Below are positions 26,038-35,000 of a DNA stretch of 35,000 bases, piece by piece. Numbering within the stretch: position 1 is the stretch's first letter; the number at the start of each line of letters is the position of its first letter. This stretch comes from Oceanicola granulosus HTCC2516 (lineage in GTDB: Bacteria > Pseudomonadota > Alphaproteobacteria > Rhodobacterales > Rhodobacteraceae), in the NCBI RefSeq assembly GCF_000153305.1, contig NZ_CH724108.1, forward strand, positions 693,698-728,697. Reading direction: 5' to 3'. A program made the translations under genes and the position numbers. The notes under the pieces were generated by a model that had not been told where the DNA came from, ran no database searches, and worked only from the letters and a program-made list of their open reading frames with translations.

Positions 26038-27261
26038 TCAGCGCCCGCCGCGCGGGGCGGGGGAGACGATGTCGACGATGCGCGCGAGCAGCTTCTCGGC
26101 GTCCTGCGGGCGCAGCACGCCCTTCGCCACCTCGGGCATCGGCGACTTCGCCCGGTGCGCGAGCCAGCCGGCGGCCAGCGTCTCCGCGTCGCGCACCTCG
26201 AGCGCGCCCCCGGCGCTGTCGAGCGCGCGATACTCGGCGGCGAAGTTGGCCACGTGCGGCCCGTGCAGGATGGCGCAGCCGAGCGCGGCGGGCTCGTAGG
26301 GCGTGTGGCCCCCCGCGCCGACGAGGGAACCACCGACGAAGCCGACCCCGGCGGCGCGGTAGAACAGCTCCAGCTCGCCCATCGTGTCGGCGATGTAGAG
26401 CGGCTTCTGCGGCGGGTTCTTCGACGAGCGCAGCGCGGCGGGGATGCCGAGGCGGGCGGCGAGCTGGGCGATCTCGCCGGCCCGGCGCGGGTGGCGCGGC
26501 GCGAGGATCAGGCGCAGGTCGGCGACCTCGGCCCGCGCCAGCTCGAAGGCGGCGAGCACGATCTCCTCCTCGCCCGGATGGGTCGAGGCGGCGAGCACGG
26601 TAAAGGGGCGCGAGAAGGTCAGCCGGTCGTCGCGCTGGCCCTCGGGGCGGTAGAGCGACTTGAGCTGCACCGGGCCGGTGATCGCGGAGCGCGGCGCGCC
26701 CAGCTTGCGGAAGCGCGCGCCGCTGTCGGGGTCCTGCGGGGCGAGCAGGGCGACGTCGTTCAGCAGCTTCGCCATCAGCGCCGGACGGCGGGCCCATCGC
26801 TCGGTGCTCTGCTCCGACATCCGCGCGCCGACCATCAGCACCGGCACCCCGGCACGGTGCGCCAGCGCGATGCGGTTGGGCCAGAGCTCGTTCTCCAGCA
26901 ATATCAGCGCTTTGACGTTGGCGAGGATCGGCGTCTGCACCCAGCGCAGGTCGAACGGCGCGACGCGGACCTCGGTGCGCGGCAGCTTCCAGCCGCGCAC
27001 CAGGTCGCGCCCGGTGGCGGTGTTGGCCGTCACCAGCAGCCGCACGCCGGGCTCGGCGAGGAGCGCGGTGAGCAGGGTGCGGGCCGAGGCGAGCTCGCCG
27101 TTGGAGGCGCCGTGGACCCAGATCGCGTTCTGCGCGGGGGTGTGGCCGAACAGGCGGTCGCGCAGGGCGGCGAAATCTTCCCGGCGGGTGAGGACGCGGA
27201 ACAGGGTCGAGACGATCAGCAGCGGCAGCGCCAGCGAGATCAGGATGCGGTACAGGCGCAC
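26038..27261 (-). CDS. waaA: 3-deoxy-D-manno-octulosonic acid (Kdo) transferase
   Basis: WaaA adds Kdo from CMP-Kdo to lipid A precursor at the cytoplasmic face of the inner membrane. The 407-residue product has an N-terminal membrane anchor (ILISLALPLLIVSTLF), then the GT30 acceptor domain with IWVHGASNGE, where Glu56 aligns with the catalytic base, and VTANTATGRDL. ENELWPN and the C-terminal donor half with LAASTHPGEEE, GSLVGAGGHTPYEPAALG follow. The start is a GTG (27259-27261) with GAGGAG upstream. Together with lipid A this shows a lipopolysaccharide-bearing Gram-negative. No lpxK is adjacent within the window. Confidence 0.95.
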   Translation of the reverse strand: MRLYRILISLALPLLIVSTLFRVLTRREDFAALRDRLFGHTPAQNAIWVHGASNGELASARTLLTALLAEPGVRLLVTANTATGRDLVRGWKLPRTEVRVAPFDLRWVQTPILANVKALILLENELWPNRIALAHRAGVPVLMVGARMSEQSTERWARRPALMAKLLNDVALLAPQDPDSGARFRKLGAPRSAITGPVQLKSLYRPEGQRDDRLTFSRPFTVLAASTHPGEEEIVLAAFELARAEVADLRLILAPRHPRRAGEIAQLAARLGIPAALRSSKNPPQKPLYIADTMGELELFYRAAGVGFVGGSLVGAGGHTPYEPAALGCAILHGPHVANFAAEYRALDSAGGALEVRDAETLAAGWLAHRAKSPMPEVAKGVLRPQDAEKLLARIVDIVSPAPRGGR

Positions 27262-27364
27262 GGCGGCTGGCTCCTCGGCGGCGAACGACGTGCCACGCCT
27301 AGCAGCGCGCTCCGCGCGCCGCCAGCCCGGTGAAGCGGGCGGACGGGCAGGCGTTGCGCGTGGG

Positions 27365-28675
27365 TCAGTCGAATTCCTGGCTGTTCAGGATGCGGTGGAT
27401 CTCGCGGCGCACGAGCTTGCGCACGTTGCGGGTGATCCGCTCGCCCAGCACGCCCTGCAGCTCCTCGCGCACGATGGAGCTGACCATCTCGCGCAGGGCC
27501 TCCTCGTCGAGGAAGCTCTCGTTGTCGAGGTAGGCGGCGAGCTCGTCGTCCTCGTCGAGGGCGGGATGCGCGGCGGCGTTCTGGCCCGGCGTCGGGGCAG
27601 GCTCGTGCACCGCCTCATCGGAGGCATGGTCGGGCGACTCCGCGGGCGCGTCGGTGGCGTAGCGCGACAGGTCGATCGGGCGCGGTCGCGGCTCGGCCGG
27701 CGCGCTGCGCTCGGCGGCGGGCTGCGGCTCCGGCGCGTGGCGGAAGGCCGGCTCGGGCGCGGCGCCCTCGGCGGGCGTGTCCTCCACCAGTTCGGCCTCT
27801 TCCGAGCCGGTGACGACGAGGTGCAGGCGGCTCGGGCGGCGGGTGAAGGTGGGCGGAGTGCTGTCCTGCTCGCCACCGTCGGGCTCGAACTCGTCGCCCG
27901 AGAAGGTCACCGCCGCCTCGAGCTCGGCGATGGTGCTCTCGATGCGCTGACGCGCCGACACCTGCGGCGCCGGCTCGGCGACGTCTTCCCAGGGATCGGC
28001 CTCGGCGACCTCTTCCGTCTCCACGGCCTCGTCTTCGAACCCATTGGCCCGGAAATCATCGTCCTCGACGGCTTCATCTTCCGGTGCCGTCTCGAACGCG
28101 CCCGCGGCCGGCTCTTCCCCCGCCTCGGTCGGAGCCCAGGCCGCGCGCGACTCGTCACGCTGCCGCTGCGCGCCCAGCAGGGCGGCGAAGGCGCTGGTGT
28201 CGACCACGGGAGCGGCGGGCCAGTCGTCGCTCGGCGCTTCGGCTTCCGTCGCCTCTTCGGCGAGCCTGCGCGCGCGGGCGGCGTGGAGGGTCTCGTCGGG
28301 CGGGAAACCGGGCGCCTCGGCGCGGTTGCCCGGCGATGTCTCGCTCTGCGCGCGCTCGGGCGGAGCAGGCGCGGCCCCGTCGGCGGCGGCCATGACATCG
28401 GCCAGCCGGCGGGACGTGCCGCTCGGGGCCTTCGCGGCGGACGGGGCAGGGGGCGCGGGACGGGCGGGCGCATCGACCGGGACGCGGTGCGCCTCCGTCA
28501 GCACCAGCTTTCCGGCGGGGCGCGCGGCCGGAGGCGCCGGGCGGGCTGCGCCCTGCGCGCCGGACTCGGCGGCACGGCGCGGGGTGGAACGCTCCGCAGC
28601 CTCTTCGCCGGCCACGAGGCGGCGGATGGATGCGAGAACATCCTCGATCTCGACGTTCGTCACGGGATCAGACAT
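27365..28675 (-). CDS. PopZ-like scaffold candidate: short N-terminal helix, disordered linker, C-terminal helices
   Basis: This 436-residue acidic, Pro/Ala/Glu-rich protein lacks a signal peptide and membrane helix. Its two ends are ordered: a helix at 7-24 (NVEIEDVLASIRRLVAGEE) and a C-terminal helical region, about 395-433 (LREMVSSIVREELQGVLGER and VRKLVRREIHRIL). The same plan, with a similar N-terminal (M)EEILASIRR helix and C-terminal LREL-x-x-LVREEI-type helices, defines PopZ (DUF2497), the polar organising scaffold of Caulobacter. Between lie about 350 low-complexity residues. I recall this gene as a conserved hypothetical of Rhodobacterales beside tolC. The ribosome site AGGA is five bases before the ATG. 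PopZ homology is a hypothesis from architecture. Confidence 0.6.
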   Translation of the reverse strand: MSDPVTNVEIEDVLASIRRLVAGEEAAERSTPRRAAESGAQGAARPAPPAARPAGKLVLTEAHRVPVDAPARPAPPAPSAAKAPSGTSRRLADVMAAADGAAPAPPERAQSETSPGNRAEAPGFPPDETLHAARARRLAEEATEAEAPSDDWPAAPVVDTSAFAALLGAQRQRDESRAAWAPTEAGEEPAAGAFETAPEDEAVEDDDFRANGFEDEAVETEEVAEADPWEDVAEPAPQVSARQRIESTIAELEAAVTFSGDEFEPDGGEQDSTPPTFTRRPSRLHLVVTGSEEAELVEDTPAEGAAPEPAFRHAPEPQPAAERSAPAEPRPRPIDLSRYATDAPAESPDHASDEAVHEPAPTPGQNAAAHPALDEDDELAAYLDNESFLDEEALREMVSSIVREELQGVLGERITRNVRKLVRREIHRILNSQEFD

Positions 28676-28774
28676 CTTTTTCCTGCTTGAGCCTCGAGGG
28701 ACAGTCTAGCTTCGCCTCGGCAACGGAACAACCGAAACGAAGACTTGTCAGCGCTTTTGCACGCCGCCGGCGGC

Positions 28775-30166
28775 TCAGTCGCCGATCGCCTCGAGCACCC
28801 GGTCGAGCGCGCGGCCCCGGTCGGACAGGCCCAGCGGGGCATCCTTCACGAGGTTGTAGTAGGCTGCGGGATCGTAGGATTGCACGCCGAGGTTCAGGTG
28901 CTCGGCTGTCAACAATCCCAGGGCGGCGAGGATATTGTAGCTGGCAATGGCCTGATCGACCTGCGCCGAGATCAGGTTGGCCTGCGCGTCGAGCAGGTCC
29001 TGCTCGGCGTTGAGCACGTCGAGCGTGGTGCGCGCGCCGAGCGTCGCCTCTTCGCGCACGCCCTGGAAGGCGACGCGCGAGGCGCGGATCTGGCGGTCGG
29101 ACGCCTCGGCGCTGGCGACGGCGACGGCGAGCAGGGCGTAGGCGTTGCCGACTTGCTGTTCGATCTGGTTGACCGTGATGTGCAGCCCGGCCCGCTGCGC
29201 GTCGCGCTGGGCCATCGCCTGGCGCACCTGCGCGGCGAGCGCGCCGCCCTGGCTGATCGGGCCGCCGATGGAGATGCCGAACTGCTCGGAGCTGTTGAAG
29301 TCGGTGTCGAAGTTGATCGACCCCTGCGCCCTGACCGTCGGGCGCTGCGCCGCCTCGGCCCGCACGATGTTGAGCTCGGCGGCGGCGATATTGTGCTGCG
29401 CGGCGCGGATCAGCGGGTGGTTGCGGACGGCGAAGTCCTTGGCGGCGTCGAGCCCGTACTCGATCGGCGCGGGCTGCACCGGCGCGAGCGCGCCCGGCGG
29501 ACGGCCCACGGCGGCGATGAACTCCTCCACCGCCTGCGCCCGCTCGCCCTGGGAGGAGGCCAGCTCGCTGCGCGCGGCGGCGAGGGCGGCCTCGGCGAGC
29601 GACACGTCGGTGCGGGTGACTTCGCCGACCTCGAAGCGGTCGCGCGCGGCGCGCAGCTCCTGGGTAATGACGCGCACGTTGCTGTCGCGCAGGGCGACGA
29701 ACTCGGAAAAGCGCTTGATGTTGAGATAGGCGGTGACGGCGCGCAGCAGGATCTGCTGCTCGATGTCGCGCAGCTGCTCCCGGGTGGCGAGCACGACTTC
29801 CTTCTGCGCCGCGATCGCCGTCTCGCTGCGGCCGAAATCGTAGAGCAGCATCTCGGCGTTGAGCGAGGCGCTGGTGGTGATGGTGCGGGTGTCGCCGCCG
29901 CCGAACACGCTGCCGCCGACCACGGGGCGCGGGCTGGCGATGGAGGCGTTGGCCGACCAGGAGAGGATCGGCTTCAGCGCCGCGGCGGCGATGGCGACGT
30001 CCTCGTCGGCGGCCCGCAGCAGGGCGCGGTTCTGCTCGAGCAGGCCGCTGTTCTCGTAAGCGCTGACGAGGGTGTCGGCGAGGGTCTCGGCGCTGGCCGC
30101 CCCGGCGGCGGCGCCGATCAGCAGGCTCGCCGCGATTGTTCTGAACGTCTTGCCAAACCGGATCAT
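28775..30166 (-). CDS. tolC: TolC-family outer membrane efflux/type I secretion channel
   Basis: This 463-residue outer membrane factor forms the trimeric channel that connects inner-membrane pumps or type I secretion exporters to the outside. It has a signal peptide (1-26, ending ASA) followed by two tandem OEP repeats: ETLADTLVSAYENSG with LLYDFGRSETA in the first, FAVRNHPLIRAAQHNIAAAE with RTTLDVLNAEQDLLDAQANL in the second. The GEVTRTDVSLAEAAL motif is typical of TolC helices. No pump or membrane-fusion gene is adjacent. It lies between the Pcm-like gene (upstream, 30 bases) and the PopZ-like gene, all on the same strand, and probably shares transcription with the former. Confidence 0.95.
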   Translation of the reverse strand: MIRFGKTFRTIAASLLIGAAAGAASAETLADTLVSAYENSGLLEQNRALLRAADEDVAIAAAALKPILSWSANASIASPRPVVGGSVFGGGDTRTITTSASLNAEMLLYDFGRSETAIAAQKEVVLATREQLRDIEQQILLRAVTAYLNIKRFSEFVALRDSNVRVITQELRAARDRFEVGEVTRTDVSLAEAALAAARSELASSQGERAQAVEEFIAAVGRPPGALAPVQPAPIEYGLDAAKDFAVRNHPLIRAAQHNIAAAELNIVRAEAAQRPTVRAQGSINFDTDFNSSEQFGISIGGPISQGGALAAQVRQAMAQRDAQRAGLHITVNQIEQQVGNAYALLAVAVASAEASDRQIRASRVAFQGVREEATLGARTTLDVLNAEQDLLDAQANLISAQVDQAIASYNILAALGLLTAEHLNLGVQSYDPAAYYNLVKDAPLGLSDRGRALDRVLEAIGD

Positions 30167-30196
30167 GCGACCCCCACCCTTGTCATGTCCCGTGCC

Positions 30197-30850
30197 TTAC
30201 AACGCGAAGGCGCGGCTCTTGCGAAATCCATCGAGCACCGGCGCCGCCGCGTTGAACGCGTAGCGCCAGGTCAGCCCGCCATCGACCTTGTAGCCGACCC
30301 GCACCACGCCGAGCGCGCCCTCGGCGAAGATCGCCACGATGCGCCCGCCGTCCTTGAGCTGCTCGACCAGCGCCGGCGGGATCTCCTCGACCGCGCCCTC
30401 GCAGATGATGATGTCGTAGGGGCCGCTCTTGGCGGCGCCCTCGGCCAGCGCGCCGTGGATGACGGCGGCGTTGTCCACGCCCTGCTCGGAGAGGGTCTGC
30501 TGCGCCTCCTCGGCGCGCGCCTCGTCGTCCTCCACCCCGGCGACGAAATCCGCCAGCCGCGCCAGCACCGCCGTCGAGTAGCCGAGCCCGCAGCCCAGAT
30601 CGAGCACGCTCTCGTGGGGCTGGATGTCGAGCGCGTCGAGCATCTTGGCGAAGGTGCGCGCCTCGAGGATCACCCGGTCGCCGCCGAGGTCGAGGTTCTC
30701 GCCGAGGTAGGCGACCTCGCGCAGCTTGCGCGGCACGTAGAGCTCGCGCGGGACCGACAGCATGGCGTCGATGATCGGGAACTTCGTGACGTCCGACGGC
30801 CGGACCTGGGTGTCGACCATGACGGTGCGCCGGGCGGCGTAGTCAACCAT
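30197..30850 (-). CDS. pcm: Protein-L-isoaspartate O-methyltransferase-like protein
   Basis: This 217-residue SAM-dependent methyltransferase belongs to the Pcm family, which repairs isoaspartyl residues in aged proteins. The N-terminal RPSDVTKFPIIDAMLSVPRELYVP and the SAM motif VLDLGCGLGYST (82-93) support it, as does YDIIICEGAVEEIPPALVEQLKDGGRIV. The canonical substrate-site segment, (T)ISQPYIVA, is replaced by VILEARTFAKML, and motif I has CG where Pcm has TG. It is therefore a divergent branch that may not repair isoaspartate. In Rhodobacterales this variant precedes tolC, to my recollection. It is likely the first gene of the unit with tolC. Confidence 0.85.
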   Translation of the reverse strand: MVDYAARRTVMVDTQVRPSDVTKFPIIDAMLSVPRELYVPRKLREVAYLGENLDLGGDRVILEARTFAKMLDALDIQPHESVLDLGCGLGYSTAVLARLADFVAGVEDDEARAEEAQQTLSEQGVDNAAVIHGALAEGAAKSGPYDIIICEGAVEEIPPALVEQLKDGGRIVAIFAEGALGVVRVGYKVDGGLTWRYAFNAAAPVLDGFRKSRAFAL

Positions 30851-30940
30851 GTCTTGTTACTCGCTCGTGCGGTTTGTCGTTGCCGTCCGGTTTGGCACAA
30901 AGCCGCCCGCCCGGCAACGCTCACGGCCGCGGATATCCGC

Positions 30941-30969
30941 TTGACGGCACCGACTGTGGCTCCTAGAGA
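30941..30969 (+). promoter_or_regulatory. Promoter of tRNA-Cys
   Basis: TTGACG at 30941-30946 and TAGAGA at 30964-30969 are separated by exactly 17 bases and lie 12 bases before the tRNA. This is the best sigma70-type match noticed in the window. Confidence 0.65.
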
Positions 30970-30981
30970 AGCCTTCACTTC

Positions 30982-31055
30982 GGCGAGTTGGCGGAGTGGT
31001 GACGCAGCGGATTGCAAATCCGTGTACACCGGTTCGATTCCGGTACTCGCCTCCA
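30982..31055 (+). tRNA. tRNA-Cys (anticodon GCA)
   Basis: The 74-base sequence folds as a full cloverleaf. The acceptor stem is GGCGAGT with ACTCGCC, the anticodon stem-loop is GGATTGCAAATCC with GCA at 31014-31016, the T-arm is CCGGTTCGATTCCGG, and the CCA end is encoded (31053-31055). Confidence 0.97.
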
Positions 31056-31070
31056 TTACATTTCAGTAAG

Positions 31071-31120
31071 TTAGACGCGTCGCGTGGTGCGAAGGCCGCG
31101 CTTCGTCTAAACATTTTTTT
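31071..31120 (+). terminator. Intrinsic terminator after tRNA-Cys
   Basis: TTAGACG (31071-31077) pairs with CGTCTAA (31104-31110) around a GC-rich inner region that can fold further, followed by ACA and seven T residues (31114-31120). It lies 15 bases after the tRNA. No gene is seen in the rest of the gap to 31227. Confidence 0.6.
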
Positions 31121-31227
31121 CGAGTGCGCGATACGAGAACCTGCGTTCGACTATCCGTCCAGGACCGTCTCGACGATGTCGCGAGCAGTGTCAGTCGCAG
31201 AACGCGGGTCATGGGGGCGCGGCCCGC

Positions 31228-32199
31228 TTACCCCCGGCGGAGGCCGCGGCGGCCGAGGGCGCTGAGGCCGACGGCGAAGAGGATGATGGCGCCGACCAGG
31301 ACTTCGCGGACGTAGCTGTCGACGCGCATCTGGGTCAGGCCGTTGTCGAGCACGCCGAGCACCACCACGCCCGCCAGCGTCGCCAGAACCCGGGGCTGGC
31401 CGTCGCGGGTCAGGGTCATGCCCAGGAACACCGCGGCGATCGCCGTGAGCATCAGCCCGTCCCCTTGCGTCGGGTTCGCCGAGGCCACGCGGCTCGCATA
31501 CATCAGCCCCGCCAGCGCCGCGCCGAGGCCGGTGAAGGCGAAGGCCGACAGCCGCAGCCCCACCACCGGCAGCCCGGCGAGGCGGGCGGCGTCGCGGTTG
31601 CCGCCGATGGCGTAGAGGCGGCGGCCGTAGCTGGTCTGCTCGAGCACCAGCCAGACCAGCAGCACCACCACCGCCGCCACCAGGGTCAGGTTGGGCAGAA
31701 CCAGGGCGCGCTCGTCGACGCTGCCGAGCACCGGGCCGCCGCGGGCGAAGGCACCGAAGGCCTCGGGGATGTCGCGCCCGAAGATGGTGCGCCCGTCGCT
31801 GACCAGGAAGGCGAGGCCGCTGAACACCGTCAGCGTCGCCAGCGTCGCCACGAAGGGCAGGATGCCGACGACGCTCACCATCAGCCCGTTGAACAGCCCG
31901 CCCGCCAGCCCGACCGCGAGCGACGCCGCGAGGGCGGCGCCGATCGAGAAGTCGCGGGTGAACAGCATCGCCGCGACGACCCCGGCGAGCGAAGCCATCG
32001 AGCCGACCGAGAGGTCGAAATCGCCCATCACCATCACCACGGTCATGGTCGCGGCGACGACGGTGAGCATGCTCACCTGCTGGGAGATGTTGAGCAGGTT
32101 GCGCGGGGTCAGGAAGGTCTCGGGCAGGTTGATCGCGAAGAAGGCGATCACCGCCAGCATCCCGGCGAGCCCGCCGAAGCGGCGTGCCATCTGCATCAT
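31228..32199 (-). CDS. Sugar ABC transporter permease (RbsC/XylH-like)
   Basis: This 323-residue polytopic inner-membrane protein of the BPD_transp_2 (branched-chain/ribose) family forms the channel of the importer encoded upstream. Family features include LLNISQQVSMLTVVAATMT, the coupling loop MGDFDLSVGSMASLAGV, VATLATLTVFSGLAFL and SYGRRLYAIGGNRDAARLAGL near 220, then FTGLGAALAGLMYASR. The pattern fits ribose/xylose/galactose permeases better than amino acid ones. The start has AGGA ten bases upstream. It is the last gene of the three-gene operon, 115 bases after the ATPase gene, with a hairpin in between. Confidence 0.93.
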   Translation of the reverse strand: MMQMARRFGGLAGMLAVIAFFAINLPETFLTPRNLLNISQQVSMLTVVAATMTVVMVMGDFDLSVGSMASLAGVVAAMLFTRDFSIGAALAASLAVGLAGGLFNGLMVSVVGILPFVATLATLTVFSGLAFLVSDGRTIFGRDIPEAFGAFARGGPVLGSVDERALVLPNLTLVAAVVVLLVWLVLEQTSYGRRLYAIGGNRDAARLAGLPVVGLRLSAFAFTGLGAALAGLMYASRVASANPTQGDGLMLTAIAAVFLGMTLTRDGQPRVLATLAGVVVLGVLDNGLTQMRVDSYVREVLVGAIILFAVGLSALGRRGLRRG

Positions 32200-32259
32200 G
32201 GCTGGTGGTCCTTGATTTCGTGGAGTTTGGACGGCCGGTCGCGGAGCGCCCGGCGGGCG

Positions 32260-32286
32260 GACACTCCCGGCCTCATGGCCGGTGTC
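32260..32286 (-). promoter_or_regulatory. Hairpin between ATPase and permease genes
   Basis: GACAC-CCGGCC and GGCCGG-TGTC pair around a TCAT loop in the 115-base intercistronic gap. It lacks a T-run, so it may tune the ratio of permease to ATPase by attenuating transcription or stabilising the upstream message. It could also be chance in GC-rich DNA. Confidence 0.3.
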
Positions 32287-32314
32287 CCGGGCCGCTCGAG
32301 GGAGACCGGGTCCC

Positions 32315-33838
<1,524 letters not shown>

Positions 33839-33894
33839 GCGTCGTCCCTCGAAGCCGGCGCCCGCCCGCGGAGGGGCGTGCGCCAAGCGGTCGC

Positions 33895-34815
33895 TCACTC
33901 GGCTGCGGCGGCGTTGGCGGCGGTGATCAGGTTGGCGGGAACGTAGATCACCTTCTGGACGATCTCCTCGCCGTCGAGCAGGCGCTGGACCGTGTCGGCG
34001 GCGGTGCGGCCGATGCCCTCGAAGTCCTGCGCCACCGAGGCCTCGAAATTGCCGCCCGCGGCAATGGCCTCGCGGGCCTGGGGGTTGGCGTCGATGCCGG
34101 TGATCACGATTCCCTCGTCGGCGCGGCCGGCCGCCTCGATCGCCTGCAGCGCGCCGAGCGCCGGCTGGTCCCAGGCGGCCCAGACTGCGGCGATCGAGCC
34201 GGGTTCGGGGTTGGCGGCGAGCAGCGCTTCCATCTGCGCGCGGCTGTCGGCGATGCCGCCGTCGGCGACGTCCGGGGTGATCCGGTCGATCACCTCGATG
34301 TCGGGGAAGTTGCCGAACACCGCGTCGGCGATCACCCCGCGCACCTGCACCGGCGGGAACGGGTCGAAGGTGAACATCACCACGTTGCCCTCGCCGCCGA
34401 TCCGGCTGGCGACGTAGACGGCGGTCTCGGCGGCCATGGCGTAGCCGTTGGAGGTGACGTTGGCGGCGACCAGCGGGTCGCTGCCGGCGTCCATCCCGAC
34501 CACCGGGATGCCGGCGTCGGCCGCGGTCTGCAGCCCGGCGCCGATCTGGGCGGGGTCGACGTTGATCACCACCGCGTCGACGCCCTGGGTGACCACGTCC
34601 TCCATCCGGCTGATTACCGCGGCGACGTCGCCGGCGGTGTCGATCACGTTGACCTCCCAGCCCAGTTCGTCGGCGCGGGCGGTGAAGCCGTCGACGTAGA
34701 ACTGGGTTCCGGGCTGGGCCAGGTAGGGGGTGATCACCGCGACCTCCTGGGCGAGCGCCGGCGCGGCGAGGCCGGCGGTGGTGGCGAGGGCGGTGATGGC
34801 GGTGCGGATGGTCAT
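33895..34815 (-). CDS. Periplasmic sugar-binding protein of ABC importer
   Basis: This 306-residue protein is the ligand receptor of the importer (Peripla_BP_4 family, like RbsB/XylF). The signal peptide is residues 1-23, cleaved after ALAQ. The mature protein has the expected alternating strands and helices: VAVITPYLAQPGTQFYVDGF, GVDAVVINVDPAQIGAG, AADAGIPVVGMDAG, and a C-terminal SVAQDFEGIGRTAADTV. Start ATG 34813-34815 follows GGGGAG. It is first in the operon with the ATPase and permease, and divergent from an FGGY kinase, which suggests a pentose, polyol or related sugar. No regulator is next to it within the window. Confidence 0.93.
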   Translation of the reverse strand: MTIRTAITALATTAGLAAPALAQEVAVITPYLAQPGTQFYVDGFTARADELGWEVNVIDTAGDVAAVISRMEDVVTQGVDAVVINVDPAQIGAGLQTAADAGIPVVGMDAGSDPLVAANVTSNGYAMAAETAVYVASRIGGEGNVVMFTFDPFPPVQVRGVIADAVFGNFPDIEVIDRITPDVADGGIADSRAQMEALLAANPEPGSIAAVWAAWDQPALGALQAIEAAGRADEGIVITGIDANPQAREAIAAGGNFEASVAQDFEGIGRTAADTVQRLLDGEEIVQKVIYVPANLITAANAAAAE

Positions 34816-34859
34816 GGCGTCGGTCTCCCCGTGGTGTCGCTTGAGCGCGCGGCCCATCT

Positions 34860-34889
34860 TTGGCATTACCCTGCGGGATCGTCCATAAG
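34860..34889 (+). promoter_or_regulatory. Possible promoter of the FGGY kinase gene
   Basis: TTGGCA (34860-34865) and CATAAG (34884-34889) are 18 bases apart, upstream of an AAGGAGAT ribosome site at 34901-34908. The 100-base gap is shared with the binding-protein gene on the other strand, so a common regulator is possible. Confidence 0.35.
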
Positions 34890-34915
34890 TCCGTCGCCTG
34901 CAAGGAGATACGCCG

Positions 34916-35000
34916 ATGCCCCCGTCCGCGCTGTTCATCGGACTCGACATCGGCACCAGCTCGGTAAAGGCGGTGCTCGGCGGCCCCGGCGGGGCGCGGC
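34916..35000 (+). CDS. FGGY-family carbohydrate kinase, N-terminus only (runs off right edge)
   Basis: Only 28 codons are in the window. They read MPPSALFIGLDIGTSSVKAV, with the phosphate-binding loop LDIGTSSVK that opens FGGY kinases such as xylulokinase, ribulokinase and glycerol kinase. Those enzymes phosphorylate a sugar or polyol after uptake. The gene is divergent from the sugar ABC operon, so it probably acts on the imported sugar. The reading frame continues past base 35000. The start has a good ribosome site, AAGGAGA. Which sugar is used cannot be told from this fragment. Confidence 0.8.
   Translation, partial: MPPSALFIGLDIGTSSVKAVLGGPGGAR

Noticed and set aside
31056-31227. Attachment site or integrated element beside tRNA-Cys
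   Set aside because: No integrase gene, no repeat of the tRNA 3' end was noticed nearby, and the flanking genes are ordinary transport genes.

Overview
The window is very GC-rich, gene-dense chromosomal DNA. The gene content points to an alphaproteobacterium, most likely Rhodobacterales (Roseobacter/Paracoccaceae type). The indicators are a PntA-type transhydrogenase, an adrenodoxin-type ferredoxin, divergent cobS/cobT, a TolC gene followed downstream by a gene with an IEDVLASIRRLV-type N-terminus and preceded by a divergent isoaspartate methyltransferase-like gene, several short hypotheticals typical of that order, and a Kdo transferase (so LPS, Gram-negative). I see no phage genes, integrase, transposase, CRISPR array or rRNA. 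Nearly all of it looks like core genome, with two accessory-looking sugar-use loci. Taxonomy is inferred from remembered family resemblance, not from a search.

Layout. 1-422: start of pntA (minus, runs off the left edge), divergent from an HtrA/Deg protease (597-2105, plus) that ends at a strong intrinsic terminator. 2421-4132: a peptidoglycan-binding lipoprotein (minus) divergent from a ferredoxin coupled to an exported FG-GAP protein. 4129-5969: divergent cobS and cobT (late cobalamin assembly). 5973-7862: a KefB-like cation/proton antiporter. 7937-12472: a giant 1511-residue protein with a PilM/GspL-like head, a proline-rich cytoplasmic stretch, one membrane helix, a long series of P-x-x-R-P repeats and a PilP-like tail. 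12643-16947: SIMPLE-domain protein, O-acetylhomoserine sulfhydrylase, DUF421 membrane protein, glycosyltransferase-like protein and an exported unknown.

16944-22200 is a sugar locus: an AraC regulator divergent from a cytoplasmic GH2 glycosidase whose stop codon overlaps the start of a fusion of a Gfo/Idh/MocA dehydrogenase with an aldo/keto reductase. It is followed at 22203-22465 by four tandem 48-bp units, each with a REP-like palindrome, and two inverted copies of that palindrome. 22491-27261 is a minus-strand run: pepF, SDR, DUF1178, Nudix, waaA. 27365-30850 holds a PopZ-like scaffold candidate, a TolC outer membrane channel and a Pcm-like methyltransferase. A tRNA-Cys with its own promoter and terminator sits at 30982-31055. 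31228-34815 is a ribose/xylose-type ABC importer (permease, ATPase, binding protein), divergent from the start of an FGGY sugar kinase at the right edge.

The strongest candidates for undescribed biology are the GH2 plus dehydrogenase-reductase fusion operon, the giant PilM/PilP-like repeat protein, the PopZ-like protein and the palindrome array. Each rests on motif recognition and needs the named searches.
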